From: Lwoffella lincolnii
GTDB lineage: Bacteria; Pseudomonadota; Gammaproteobacteria; Pseudomonadales; Moraxellaceae
NCBI RefSeq assembly: GCF_002014765.1
Contig: NZ_MUYT01000004.1
Span: 586,671 to 650,670 of the forward strand
Length of the DNA stretch: 64,000 nt
Direction of reading: 5' to 3'
In this document: positions 46,289 through 56,203 of the stretch, in pieces
Position numbering within the stretch: position 1 is the first letter of the stretch
Layout of the letters: each line of letters starts with the position of its first letter
Program-made: the position numbers and the translations under genes
The notes under the pieces: model-generated
Databases searched by the model: none
What the model was told of the DNA's origin: nothing
What the model saw: only the letters and a program-made list of their open reading frames with translations

Positions 46289-47422
46289 ATGACCTACTCC
46301 ATTTTTAACCAAAATAAAAACAACCCATTGACCGAGCCGATGTTCTTTGGCCAATCGGTGAATGTGGCTCGTTATGACCAACAAAAGCACCCCATCTTTG
46401 AGCAGTTGATTGAAAAACAGCTGTCATTTTTTTGGCGACCTGAAGAGGTGGACGTGTCTCGTGATCGCATTGACTTTGCTCATTTGTCCAGTCATGAACA
46501 GCACATTTTTTTGTCTAATCTGAAATATCAGACATTGCTGGACTCCATTCAAGGGCGTTCGCCCAATGTGGTGCTATTGCCGTTGGTGTCTATCCCTGAG
46601 CTTGAGACGTGGATTGAGACTTGGTCGTTTAGTGAGACGATTCATTCTCGCAGTTATACCCACATCATTCGCAACATTGTCAATGACCCCAGCGTGGTGT
46701 TTGATGCCATCTTGGACAATCAACCCATCTTGGAGCGTGCGTCAGACATCGCTGATTATTATGATGCGTTGTATCGTGATGCTCAGTTGTATCTTTTGTA
46801 TGGCGAGGGGGTGTATCAGGTTGATGGGCAGTCGCTGACGGTGAGCTTATATTCGCTGAAAAAACGGCTGTATCTGTGCCTGATGGCGATTAATGTGTTG
46901 GAGGCCATTCGCTTTTATGTGTCGTTTGCGTGTTCGTTCGCCTTTGCTGAACGCAAGCTGATGGAGGGCAATGCCAAAATCATCAAATTGATTGCCCGTG
47001 ATGAGGCGTTGCATCTGACAGGCACGCAGCACATGCTTGCCATCATGCAGATGGGCAAAGATGACCCACAAATGGCACAAATTGCCAAAGATTGCCATGA
47101 TGAATGCGTGGAGATATTTCGTAAGGCGGCTGAGCAAGAAAAGCAGTGGGCGGGCTATTTGTTTAAAGATGGCTCGATGATTGGGCTAAATCAAGACATC
47201 TTAAGCCAATATGTGGAGTACATCACCAATTTACGCATGCAGGCGGTGGGCTTGCCAAGCTTATTTGCCGATGCCAAGTCCAACCCCATTCCTTGGATCA
47301 ACACATGGCTGTCATCGGATAATGTGCAAGTTGCCCCACAAGAGACGGAAATCAGCTCTTATTTGGTGGGGCAGATTGATGCGGATTTGTCTGAGCATGA
47401 TTTTGATGGTTTTGAGTTGTGA
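46289..47422 (+). CDS. nrdB: Ribonucleotide reductase class Ia beta subunit NrdB
   Basis: Diiron-tyrosyl radical subunit. Very close to E. coli NrdB throughout: PMFFGQSVNVARYDQQKHPI, FWRPEEVDVSRDRIDF, the metal ligands in SETIHSRSYTHI and ARDEALHLTGTQH, and the end VAPQETEISSYLVGQID. 377 residues from ATG 46289. The catalytic partner nrdA is not beside it, unusual for this pair, while the ferredoxin gene follows. Confidence 0.96.
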   Translation: MTYSIFNQNKNNPLTEPMFFGQSVNVARYDQQKHPIFEQLIEKQLSFFWRPEEVDVSRDRIDFAHLSSHEQHIFLSNLKYQTLLDSIQGRSPNVVLLPLVSIPELETWIETWSFSETIHSRSYTHIIRNIVNDPSVVFDAILDNQPILERASDIADYYDALYRDAQLYLLYGEGVYQVDGQSLTVSLYSLKKRLYLCLMAINVLEAIRFYVSFACSFAFAERKLMEGNAKIIKLIARDEALHLTGTQHMLAIMQMGKDDPQMAQIAKDCHDECVEIFRKAAEQEKQWAGYLFKDGSMIGLNQDILSQYVEYITNLRMQAVGLPSLFADAKSNPIPWINTWLSSDNVQVAPQETEISSYLVGQIDADLSEHDFDGFEL

Positions 47423-47448
47423 TTTAAAATGGGCTTGGGCGGTGGCTG

Positions 47449-47703
47449 ATGACTTGGGTGGTGACCAAACGACAACGTTTTTATCTGCACGAGGGCGAAA
47501 GCCTGCTCGATGGTCTCATCAGAACAGGGCATGATGTCAGTTATCAATGCAAACAAGGCTACTGTGGCAGTTGTCGCAGTCGGGTGATTGGTCATAGCCT
47601 GCCCATCAGCTACCCTACCCCACCGATGGCACATCTTAAAGATGATGAGCTGTTGCCATGTGTGTGTCAGGTGCAGGGGGTTGTATACTTGGATTTGGGT
47701 TGA
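47449..47703 (+). CDS. yfaE: 2Fe-2S ferredoxin, YfaE-like
   Basis: 84-residue plant-type ferredoxin with four cluster cysteines (CKQGYCGSC and the later LLPCVC). YfaE maintains the NrdB diiron cofactor in E. coli and lies immediately after nrdB, as here (26 bp gap). Confidence 0.93.
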   Translation: MTWVVTKRQRFYLHEGESLLDGLIRTGHDVSYQCKQGYCGSCRSRVIGHSLPISYPTPPMAHLKDDELLPCVCQVQGVVYLDLG

Positions 47704-47744
47704 TTTTGGGTTAAGTGAAAGGGCTTTTGGGTAAAAAAGCTGGA

Positions 47745-49196
47745 TCAATGTGGCCGTTGGGTGCTAAACAGCTCCAATAACCTTTGGCGCATTTGCTCTC
47801 TTTCTGCTTCTGACAGCTGGTTGCCCATGCCTTGACTAAAACCCTGGCTAAAGCCTTGATCTGAATTGTCTGCCAGAGTGTCCGTGTCGGTTGGCTCTTG
47901 TGGCAGGGTCTGGGGGGGCAGTTGGTTGGGCAGGGTAAAGCTGTTGGATAATAACTCTTGCTGATTGGGTCTTTCTGCTAAGGTCGTGGGCAAGCGTATG
48001 GTTTGACCTTGACGCAACACCTGCACATCAAGCACGGTGTTGGGCAATTTGCGCGCCACGTATTGGATAAGGCGGTTGGCATCGGTCATCTCAATGTCAT
48101 CAATGGTTAAAATGATGTCCCCTGCCCTTAATCCTGCTTGGGCAGCAGGCCCACCTGGCACCACGTTCATCACCTGTACGCCTGTGGTGGTGTCTAATTG
48201 GGTGGGGTCTTTGATGTGGGATTGTACCTCGATGCCAAGCCAGCCACGGCTGACTTTACCGCTTTGGATAAGGGCGTTCATCACCTGCTCAACCAAGGCA
48301 ATGGGAATGGCAAAGCCAATGCCCATCGAGCCACCAGAGCGAGAAAATATCATGGTGTTGATGCCAATCAGTTGCCCATAAGCGTCCACCAATGCCCCCC
48401 CTGAGTTACCGGGGTTGATGGCGGCATCGGTTTGGATAAAGTCTTCAAAGGTGTTCACGCCCAAGCCTGTCCGCCCTGTGGCAGAGATGATGCCTTGAGT
48501 GACTGTCTGCCCTACCCCAAAGGGGTTGCCTATCGCCAACGCCACATCACCGATTTGTATGGGCATTTCTCGAAATGCCAGCGGTTTTAAATCGGTCATG
48601 TCAAGGCGTATCACCGCCAAGTCGCTTTCAGGGTCTGTGCCAACCACCGTGGCACGCCCTTTACGCCCATCATTGAGCGCAACAATGATCTCATCTGCCT
48701 TTTCAATCACATGAGCATTGGTCACGATGTACCCATCTTCTGAGACAATCACCCCAGAACCAAGGTTGGTTGAGTTGTGTTCTTGGTTGGGCGACCCCCC
48801 ATAAAACTCAAAAAAATGGCGTAAAATTGGATCGGCCATATATGGGTTTTGGCTGACATGCTGAGTGGTGTAGATATTGACCACGGATTGAGCAGCTTTT
48901 GCCACCGCATCATGATAAGACACCACCTTATCGGTTAGGTTTGGATACGCTTGCTCTGATGTGTTATTGGCGTTGTTGGGAATGGCAACAGGGTGATTGT
49001 TCAATGGCTCTCTTGGCGGTTGCCAATCAGTTGGCGATTGCCAAGGGTGTGCTTGGGTGGTAATGAAGTACCACAAGAACGCCATCAGCACCGCAACCAA
49101 CAAGACCCATGGCAACCAAATCAACGCCTTGGATCGGTTGGGCGGTTGGGGCGTTTGACTGTGGTTGGGGGTTTGTGGGTGGTGGTTGCTTGCCAT
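47745..49196 (-). CDS. Membrane-anchored serine protease, DegS/AlgW-like
   Basis: Trypsin-like HtrA protease with N-terminal membrane anchor (LIWLPWVLLVAVLMAFLWYF, about 25-44). Catalytic His in VTNAHVIEK, Asp in ESDLAVIRL and Ser in NPGNSGGALVD; one PDZ domain (about 310-400, WLGIEVQSHI ... GLRAGDIILTIDD). One PDZ and a TM anchor fit DegS/AlgW, which starts the sigma-E cascade, rather than two-PDZ DegP. A Gln/Pro/Ser-rich tail of about 70 residues (with GFSQGFSQG) is extra. 483 residues. Confidence 0.88.
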   Translation of the reverse strand: MASNHHPQTPNHSQTPQPPNRSKALIWLPWVLLVAVLMAFLWYFITTQAHPWQSPTDWQPPREPLNNHPVAIPNNANNTSEQAYPNLTDKVVSYHDAVAKAAQSVVNIYTTQHVSQNPYMADPILRHFFEFYGGSPNQEHNSTNLGSGVIVSEDGYIVTNAHVIEKADEIIVALNDGRKGRATVVGTDPESDLAVIRLDMTDLKPLAFREMPIQIGDVALAIGNPFGVGQTVTQGIISATGRTGLGVNTFEDFIQTDAAINPGNSGGALVDAYGQLIGINTMIFSRSGGSMGIGFAIPIALVEQVMNALIQSGKVSRGWLGIEVQSHIKDPTQLDTTTGVQVMNVVPGGPAAQAGLRAGDIILTIDDIEMTDANRLIQYVARKLPNTVLDVQVLRQGQTIRLPTTLAERPNQQELLSNSFTLPNQLPPQTLPQEPTDTDTLADNSDQGFSQGFSQGMGNQLSEAEREQMRQRLLELFSTQRPH

Positions 49197-49870
49197 GTCG
49201 TTGCCATCTAACTTAAGTCGTTGCCATCTAAAAGGTTATGATGCTAAAAGGTTGTGACATCAGTGATATGAACAATGACCATATCAACATGATGCGTGAT
49301 GCGTTGTGTTGCTCGCTTTATATGTTTTATATGTTACTCGGTTTGGCTCATCTGGTGAGCAAATTTTTACCATCATTTTGTATTAAGTTGGTAAAAAACT
49401 CAGTTGATGAACGCAGTTGATGACCATGTTAATAAGCACATGTTAACAAACAGAGATTGACAATTTTGCTAAAAGCTGATTGTGAAAAAGACTGGACAGT
49501 CAGTTTGTTCATTATTTTGTCAGTTGTGCAAATAATGGGCAAATTCGCTCATATTTTGTAACAAAATCGTCAAAAAAATACCGTTTAACCCTTTACAAAC
49601 TTGATATTTACACTTTTTTATCCATAATGATTGCCAATATTCGCCAATATTCACGGTTTTTTATGACTATGGCTGATTTTTTTAAGCTGTTTGTTCATTG
49701 TTATTGGCAACGTTATTGTTAACTGTTGTTAACCGTCATTGTTAATATTGTCGACATCGTTATCAGTGTTATTAACCATTATTAACATGGTCATCAAGAT
49801 TATCGACATCGTTATCAAGTGTTATTAACATGGTTGTCAATATGATTATCAACATTTGTATGGTAAATTA
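49197..49870. other. Long intergenic region with repeats upstream of the mltF-like gene
   Basis: About 670 bp with no gene I can support. From about 49690 to 49860 it is built of GTTAAC/GTTATT words with a longer direct repeat (TCGACATCGTTATCA, then GTGTTATTAAC) at about 49750-49775 and 49803-49830. No IS or RNA gene recognised. Confidence 0.5.
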
Positions 49871-51118
49871 ATGACTAAACCCATCACACGTTTTACCCGT
49901 TATTTTGCACATCTCACACCCCCACCCCCACCCCCACCCTCACCGTCATTGGCAACGTCTGGTTTTATCAAGACCAAAAAAGCGTTACAGATGGTTGCCA
50001 TTGCGATGTTGTCATTGCCTGCCAAAAGCTTAACCACATTTGAGCATGGCATGGCAAATAACGCCACTTTTAACACCGCTTTGGGTGGCGATGCCAAAAC
50101 TGCCCATGCCCACAATGCCCATACCAAAGTCATGATGCGCCAAGAATTGACCGTGGCGGCTGTGCATGGTGACAGTACGTTTTTTTCCATTGATGGCTTT
50201 GAGCATGGTTTTGGTTATGATTTGACTCGTGGTTATGCCAATGATTTGGGCGTTACGCTCAATTTGCTGTCTTATGATGATGAGCAAGATGCCTTAGATG
50301 CGGTGCGCTTTGGCGATGTGGACATGGCATTGACCGTGGCAAGCAGTCGAACGATTAATGACATGGGGTTGTCTGAGCTGAATTTAAGCTGTGGGCGTGA
50401 TGCCACTTTGACCCGTTATGGGCTTAACCCCAAAATCAGCTGGACGTTTAAAGAGGGTTCTGATGCTTTGGCTTTGCATGCCAGCCATTATATTTGCGAT
50501 GATGTGCAGGTGCTAAATACCGCCAAGATTGCTCATTTTTATAACCAAAATCTGCTCAAAGATGACTACAATCAGCAACATTTTGCCAAGGTATTGACAG
50601 AAAAGTTGCCAAATTATAAATCATCTTTTCAGACCCATGCCGATGAATACAACCATGATTGGGAGCTTTTGGTTGCCATGGGCTATCAAGAATCACACCT
50701 CAACGCCAATGCCATATCACCCACTGGCGTGGAAGGCATCATGATGCTTACCAACAGTACCGCCAAACAGATGGGCGTGTCCAATCGGGTCGACCCTGTC
50801 CAGAGTATCCGTGGCGGTGCTAAGTATCTGGAGCTGCTCAAGACTGAGTTTGCTGATGTGCCTGCCCCTGATCGCATATGGTTTGCGTTGGCGGCTTATA
50901 ATATGGGTCCTTATGCCATTAAAGACATTCAAGCTAAGCTGAGCCAAGGGGGTAAAGATGCCAACAGCTGGAGCAATGTTTATGCCTATTTGGCAGACAA
51001 TGCCCAAACCAATGGACGCTATGTGCAATGTATGCACTATGTGTCAAACATTCGCAGTTATCTTGAAGAGATAAAACTACAGAATATGTCGCTTAAGCGT
51101 GTGGAGCGTATGGCTTGA
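49871..51118 (+). CDS. MltF-like lytic transglycosylase
   Basis: Two-domain layout of MltF: an amino-acid-binding-like (SBP type 3) part (about 85-245, with GFGYDLTRGYANDLG) and a C-terminal SLT domain with catalytic Glu in VAMGYQESHLN and AAYNMGPYAIKD. The leader is unusual: basic, then a run of Pro from an ACCCCC repeat (49912-49934), then a hydrophobic piece (LQMVAIAMLSL). It may be a membrane anchor. ATG 49871 is used; TTG 49856 is also in frame. 415 residues. Confidence 0.8.
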   Translation: MTKPITRFTRYFAHLTPPPPPPPSPSLATSGFIKTKKALQMVAIAMLSLPAKSLTTFEHGMANNATFNTALGGDAKTAHAHNAHTKVMMRQELTVAAVHGDSTFFSIDGFEHGFGYDLTRGYANDLGVTLNLLSYDDEQDALDAVRFGDVDMALTVASSRTINDMGLSELNLSCGRDATLTRYGLNPKISWTFKEGSDALALHASHYICDDVQVLNTAKIAHFYNQNLLKDDYNQQHFAKVLTEKLPNYKSSFQTHADEYNHDWELLVAMGYQESHLNANAISPTGVEGIMMLTNSTAKQMGVSNRVDPVQSIRGGAKYLELLKTEFADVPAPDRIWFALAAYNMGPYAIKDIQAKLSQGGKDANSWSNVYAYLADNAQTNGRYVQCMHYVSNIRSYLEEIKLQNMSLKRVERMA

Positions 51119-51120
51119 CA

Positions 51121-51260
51121 CACTCCCACCACCAAACCCAGCGGTAGGCGTGAGAATCTTTGCGACCCATAGCAACTTTGGTTGCCATCTTTCGTCATGC
51201 CACCATCGCTGAATAGTATCGGCATGAGGGAACTCTTTATACAACACTAAGTCCTAGTGC
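51121..51260 (-). ncRNA. Possible omega-RNA (reRNA) scaffold
   Basis: Downstream of and overlapping the tnpB end. Stems CATGCC/GGCATG and GGCAAC/GTTGC-type hairpins are seen, the second replaced by AACAAT/ATTGTT in copy 1. The guide would be the sequence just past the element, here the last codons of the mltF-like gene in antisense. Confidence 0.35.
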
Positions 51261-52364
51261 ATCAGCTAACGCTTGATGGCGTATATTGCTTGCTGCATTG
51301 GCATCACGGTCATGCTGTGTTTGACAGCTAGGACACGTCCAATGACGCACCGATAACGGCAGACTGTCTAATTTGTGATGGCAATGCGAACAAATTTTAC
51401 TACTGGCAAAGAACCGATTTACCTTTAGGATATTCTTACCATACCAATTTGCCTTGTAGGTAAGCAGGGTAACAAACTGCCCCCAACCGACATCATGAAT
51501 CGCTTTGGCAAGTTTATGGTTCTTTACCATATTTTTTACACCTAAATCTTCAAGTGCATAACTGGTAGCTTGGTTTTCGCAAATCAGTTTATGGGTGATT
51601 TTATGGTGTAAGTCTAAGCGCTGGTTGCGTATTGTTTCATAAATACGAGCAACGGCTAATTTTTGTTTTTGATGGTTTTTACTTTGTTTTTGTTTGCGAG
51701 CAAAGATTTTTTACTGTACTGCCAATAGTTTACTGGCGTTGGCTAAATGTTTTGGGTTATCAAACTTGCTACCGTCTGATAGATTTAGTAAATGGCTGAT
51801 GCCTAAGTCAATACCAACAGTTAGGCTAGGCTCTATTGTGGTAGGTGTTGGTACAACTTCATTGTTTTCTACCAACACGCTTGCATAGTATTTTCCCGTA
51901 GCGGTTTTGCTAATCATAACCGTTTTGATATTGCCAACAAATTCACGGCTAAATACGGTTTTGATGCCTTTGATTTTGGGTAGGTTGATGATGCCTTGTT
52001 CAAAGTTTATGGTGTAATGTTGGGGGCATTGATAACTTCGCTGTGGGATTTTTTTAGATTCAAAGCGTGGAAACTTGGCACGACTTTTAAAAAAATTAGT
52101 AAATGCGATATGTACATTGAGCAGGGCATTAAGTAACGATTGGCTATTGACTTCATTTAGCCATGCAAACTTGCCTGTTTTCTTTTTCTTAACCAACTGG
52201 CTTTGAATTTTACTGCGTGATAACGACTTGCCAAAGATTTTGTAATATCTATTTTGTAATGCCAATGCCCAATTATAAACAAAACGAACACAACCAAAGT
52301 GTTGTTCAAACGCTATGGCTTGTTCACTGTTTGGGTAAATTCTGTATTGGTAGGCTTTGAGCAT
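51237..52364 (-). pseudogene. tnpB: tnpB RNA-guided nuclease, one in-frame ochre codon
   Basis: 375 codons in one frame, interrupted only by TAA at 51711-51713 (LLAVQ, stop, KIFARKQKQSKNHQ). All RuvC-type acids are present: Asp in VGIDLGISHL, Glu in YALEDLGVKNM and Asp in HDRDANAASNI; the zinc finger CSHCHHKL...CPSC is intact. N-terminal MLKAYQYRIYPNSEQ is typical. CAA instead of TAA would restore it. As it stands it makes a 217-residue fragment lacking half the nuclease. Confidence 0.9.
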
Positions 52365-52455
52365 GGCTTGTTAGTTGAGTGAATGTAGTTATAATTTAGC
52401 ATTATTAATGCCATCAGACAATATATCGAAAAACAACAACGCCCTGCTTAGGTCG

Positions 52456-52511
52456 CCTGTGCTTACATCTCCACCTAAATCAGAGATTATGGGTGGAGAT
52501 GTAAGCACAGG
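52456..52511. repeat. 20-bp perfect inverted repeat at TnpB left end
   Basis: CCTGTGCTTACATCTCCACC (52456-52475) and its complement (52492-52511) around a 16-base loop. IS605-type left ends carry subterminal hairpins for TnpA. Copy 1 keeps only the inner CTCCACC/GGTGGAG. Confidence 0.8.
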
Positions 52512-52688
52512 ATAGGTTAAAAGACACATGGTTTAAAAGCTTACATTTCTTAATTATCTTTAACCAAAAAAATACGCTAAACTAGTGCATTTTATATAAA
52601 CATATGATTGATGTGAACACTGAACACATGGTCTTTTACTTTATCATGCCATTGATTAGATTAAACTGATTAGATTAAGGAGTGGCCG

Positions 52689-53972
52689 TTGAACACTCGC
52701 CAACTGAAAAAATGGGGCATCATTGCCCTGACCTTGATAATCATCACCGCTTTGGCTTATTACTTTTTAAAACCAACGCCACAAGCCCCTAACCACATCA
52801 CCGCCATCGCTGAAATTGGTGATATTGAACAAACCGTCATCGCAACAGGTAAAGTCAAGGCGATAAATACCGTTAACGTTGGCGCTCAAGTCAGTGGAGA
52901 GATTCAAACTTTGTATGTAAAAGTGGGTGATGTGGTCGAAAAAGGTGATTTAATTGCCCAAATCGACCAAGTCAATCAACGCACCAACTTGCAAAATGCC
53001 ACTTCATCACTTTCACAAAGTCGCTTCGAGCAATCCAGTGCCTTAGCTGAGCTAAATAGTCGCCATGCTGCCCTAGAAAGTGCCAAAGCTGACCTACAAT
53101 CCCAACAAGCATTAGCAAAGCAAGCCCGTACCAATCTTCAACGGCTCAAACCCCTGATTGGCATTGATGCCATCTCCCAACAGGAATATGACAATGCTGT
53201 CGCCCAAGCAGACACCGCCGATGCAGCCGTGGCAAAAGCCAAAGCCAATATCAGCCAAATGCAAGCTGCCATCGCTCAAGCACAAGCCAACATTGCCAAC
53301 CAAAAAGAGAGCGTCAACAAAGCCAACAGCAACCTAAGCCAAGCCCAAGAAAATCTTGGCAAGACCACCATTCGAGCACCCATCTCAGGCACGGTTGTGT
53401 CTGTGGTTACCGAGCAAGGCAGTACCGTCAATGCCATGCAATCTGCCCCCACCATCGTTAAGTTGGCAGATTTATCACAAATACGCATCAATGCCCAAAT
53501 ATCTGAAGCAGACGTGGTCAATGTCTCTGCTGGCATGCCTGTGTATTTCAACCTAATTGGGGCACCTGACAAACGCTATGATGCCACTTTAAAAGGCATC
53601 GAACCTGCCCCTGAATCCATCAGCAATACCAGTGCCACCAACTCAGCAGTATATTATACTGGCTATTTAGAAGTGCCAAATCCAGAACATAAATTTCGCA
53701 TTGACATGACAGCCCAGCTTAACATCATTGTTAACCAAGCCAAAAATGCCGTCCTAATACCATCAGCCGCTTTAATAGAACAACCCAACAAAACACTGGT
53801 CAAAGTGTTAGATGCCGATGGCAATGTCTTAGAAAAAGTGGTGAGCGTTGGTATTAACAATCGGGTACAAGCTCAAATTTTGCGGGGAATTAACCAAGGT
53901 GATACCGTCATCTTAAGTGAAGACAGCACTATAAATTCCATTGACGCAAGCACAGCACAAATACGGATGTGA
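52689..53972 (+). CDS. macA: Macrolide efflux adaptor MacA
   Basis: Periplasmic adaptor linking the MacB ABC transporter to an outer-membrane channel. N-terminal membrane anchor (IIALTLIIITALAYYFL), lipoyl halves (GKVKAINTVNVGAQVSGEI and the later TIRAPISGTVVSV), a long helical hairpin (about 100-220, Gln/Ala-rich), beta-barrel and MP domains. 427 residues. The start is TTG at 52689, decided by AAGGAG seven bases before and by the following RQLKKWG anchor. Confidence 0.93.
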   Translation: MNTRQLKKWGIIALTLIIITALAYYFLKPTPQAPNHITAIAEIGDIEQTVIATGKVKAINTVNVGAQVSGEIQTLYVKVGDVVEKGDLIAQIDQVNQRTNLQNATSSLSQSRFEQSSALAELNSRHAALESAKADLQSQQALAKQARTNLQRLKPLIGIDAISQQEYDNAVAQADTADAAVAKAKANISQMQAAIAQAQANIANQKESVNKANSNLSQAQENLGKTTIRAPISGTVVSVVTEQGSTVNAMQSAPTIVKLADLSQIRINAQISEADVVNVSAGMPVYFNLIGAPDKRYDATLKGIEPAPESISNTSATNSAVYYTGYLEVPNPEHKFRIDMTAQLNIIVNQAKNAVLIPSAALIEQPNKTLVKVLDADGNVLEKVVSVGINNRVQAQILRGINQGDTVILSEDSTINSIDASTAQIRM

Positions 53973-53976
53973 TGTC

Positions 53977-56106
53977 ATGGTTGATAAACACTCAAACCAC
54001 CATTTAAACCACCATAATCACAAAAACAACAAACATGCCGTGATTAAGATTGAGAATCTCATCAAAGAATTTAATGCAGGTGAACAGACCATTCGCATTT
54101 TACATGGCATCAACCTGACATTTTATGCTGGTGAAATGGTCGCCATCATCGGTCAATCTGGCTCAGGCAAATCAACCCTAATGAACATTTTGGGTTGTCT
54201 TGACCAAGCCACCGCAGGCACTTATCACATCTATGATAAATCAGTTGCCAAGCTGTCTGCTGATGAACTTGCCAAATTAAGACGAGAGCATTTTGGCTTT
54301 ATCTTTCAGCGGTATCATTTATTGGGTGATTTGCCTGCCATTGATAATGTTGCCATTCCTGCTGTGTATGCTGGCATGGCAACCCAAACCCGAAAGCAAC
54401 ATGCCAGTCACTTACTGACACAACTGGGACTGGCAGACAAAATCCATAACCGCCCAAACCAGCTATCAGGGGGACAACAACAACGAGTGTCCATTGCACG
54501 TGCCTTAATGAATGGTGGCGACATTATTTTTGCTGATGAGCCCACAGGGGCATTAGACAGTGAATCTGGGCATGATGTCATGGCAATTTTGCACCAACTG
54601 AAAGAAGCAGGGCATACCATCATCATGGTTACTCATGACCCAAAACTGGCTGCTCAAGCTCAACGAGTCATAGAAATCAAAGATGGTCATATCATTGCTG
54701 ACCATCGCAACACTCCCATAACACAGGATAATGCTGATGGTATTCATCATGCTCAAAGAACTCAAACTCAAAACTCATTTGGCTTAACAAACCCAGCTCA
54801 TTTGACCGATGTCGACACACAGTCCACATCACAACCGACCACATCACCGCCACCCACATCAAAACCACTAACACCATCACGACTGCCTGCCCTAGATCGC
54901 TTCAAAGAAGCCTTTAAAATGTCTTTGTTGGCGATGACAGCCCACAAAATGCGCACCCTACTCACCATGCTTGGCATCATCATCGGCATTGCCTCAGTGG
55001 TCTCAATCGTTGGGCTTGGGCAAGGCTCTCAGCAGAGCATTTTATCCCAAATCAACGCCTTAGGCACAAATACCATTACCGTCATAGACGGCTATGAATG
55101 GGGCGACCCCAGACGTGCCTACCACAATAACAATCTCACCGCCGACGACGCTCAAGCAGTCGCTGCCCAACCTTATGTACAGAGCGTCAGCCCACAAGTT
55201 GACACCAACCTATCTAGTCGCCACAAACAAACACGAGAAACCGCCAGTATCAATGGCGTGGGTAAAGACTACCTTTCCGTTACAGGTGAAAACTTAGCGG
55301 CAGGTCAATCATTTAGCCAACACAGTATGGATAGTTTGGCACAAGACATCGTCATCGACCAAACTGCCAAAACCACTTTTTTTGGTGAAGGCACAAATGA
55401 TGACGCAGTTTTGGGCAAAATCATTCAAGTTGGACAAGTACCAGCAAGGGTCATTGGCGTGCTTGCCAAAAATGACAACAACTTCTCACGCATGACAGAC
55501 ATTCCACAAATCTACATGCCCTATACCACCGTCATGTACCGTATTTTGGGCAAAAACAACATCGATAGCTTTGTTGTGCGTATCAATGATGACGTATCCA
55601 CCAAAACCGCTGAAAATGCCATTTCTGACTTAATGAAAAGTCGTCATGGCACAGATGATTTTCGCTTACACAACATTGACTCACTAAAAGAAACTGTTGA
55701 ATCCACCACAACCACCATGACCTTACTCATCTCATCCATCGCCATCATCTCCTTAATCGTGGGTGGCATTGGGGTGATGAACATCATGCTGGTGTCTGTC
55801 ACCGAACGCACCAACGAAATCGGTGTCCGAATGGCAGTGGGCGCTCGCCAAAGTGACATCATGCAACAGTTCTTAATAGAAGCGGTGCTGGTATGTCTGC
55901 TTGGCGGCTTATTGGGCATTGGTTTGGCATTTTTGATAGGATTCATCATCAATAATTTAGGGTCAGACAACATCAAAGTCATCTACTCCACCACTTCCAT
56001 CGTTACCGCCATCGTCTGCTCAACAGCAATAGGCATGCTGTTTGGCTTTTTACCTGCTCGTAACGCCGCTAAGCTTAACCCTGTCGAAGCACTATCAAGA
56101 GACTAA
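53977..56106 (+). CDS. macB: Macrolide export ATP-binding/permease MacB
   Basis: Fused ABC ATPase and permease. ATPase about 20-250 with Walker A GQSGSGKSTLMNIL, signature LSGGQQQRVSIARAL and FADEPTGALD; a Thr/Pro/Ser-rich linker (about 255-305); then the MacB core: helix 1 at about 335, a large periplasmic domain, and three helices at the C terminus ending NPVEALSRD. 709 residues. It exports macrolides, toxins or heme-like substrates with MacA. ATG 53977 is 4 bp after macA. Confidence 0.95.
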   Translation: MVDKHSNHHLNHHNHKNNKHAVIKIENLIKEFNAGEQTIRILHGINLTFYAGEMVAIIGQSGSGKSTLMNILGCLDQATAGTYHIYDKSVAKLSADELAKLRREHFGFIFQRYHLLGDLPAIDNVAIPAVYAGMATQTRKQHASHLLTQLGLADKIHNRPNQLSGGQQQRVSIARALMNGGDIIFADEPTGALDSESGHDVMAILHQLKEAGHTIIMVTHDPKLAAQAQRVIEIKDGHIIADHRNTPITQDNADGIHHAQRTQTQNSFGLTNPAHLTDVDTQSTSQPTTSPPPTSKPLTPSRLPALDRFKEAFKMSLLAMTAHKMRTLLTMLGIIIGIASVVSIVGLGQGSQQSILSQINALGTNTITVIDGYEWGDPRRAYHNNNLTADDAQAVAAQPYVQSVSPQVDTNLSSRHKQTRETASINGVGKDYLSVTGENLAAGQSFSQHSMDSLAQDIVIDQTAKTTFFGEGTNDDAVLGKIIQVGQVPARVIGVLAKNDNNFSRMTDIPQIYMPYTTVMYRILGKNNIDSFVVRINDDVSTKTAENAISDLMKSRHGTDDFRLHNIDSLKETVESTTTTMTLLISSIAIISLIVGGIGVMNIMLVSVTERTNEIGVRMAVGARQSDIMQQFLIEAVLVCLLGGLLGIGLAFLIGFIINNLGSDNIKVIYSTTSIVTAIVCSTAIGMLFGFLPARNAAKLNPVEALSRD

Positions 56107-56203
56107 GGCGTATCCCCATTTAAACAGTGGCACAAAGAGACAATGGCACAAAGACCAACTTTCTAAACAAACCAAACAACACATGCCAAAAATAAGAAAA
56201 CCA

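Larger units (their letters stand above)
51119..52511 (-). mobile_element. IS605/IS1341-type TnpB-only element (copy 2)
   Basis: A minus-strand element with a 20-bp inverted repeat near its left end (52456-52511), a tnpB gene broken by one stop codon, and a right end that shares 50-100 bp blocks with copy 1 at 947-1411. No tnpA is present. The right end starts directly after the mltF-like stop codon, tail to tail. Elements of this type keep TnpB and its guide RNA but rely on a TnpA elsewhere for movement. Confidence 0.88.

Noticed and set aside
49238..49420. 60-codon reading frame in the gap before the mltF-like gene
   Set aside because: Contains a hydrophobic stretch but no ribosome site, no recognisable family, and lies in repeat-rich spacer.
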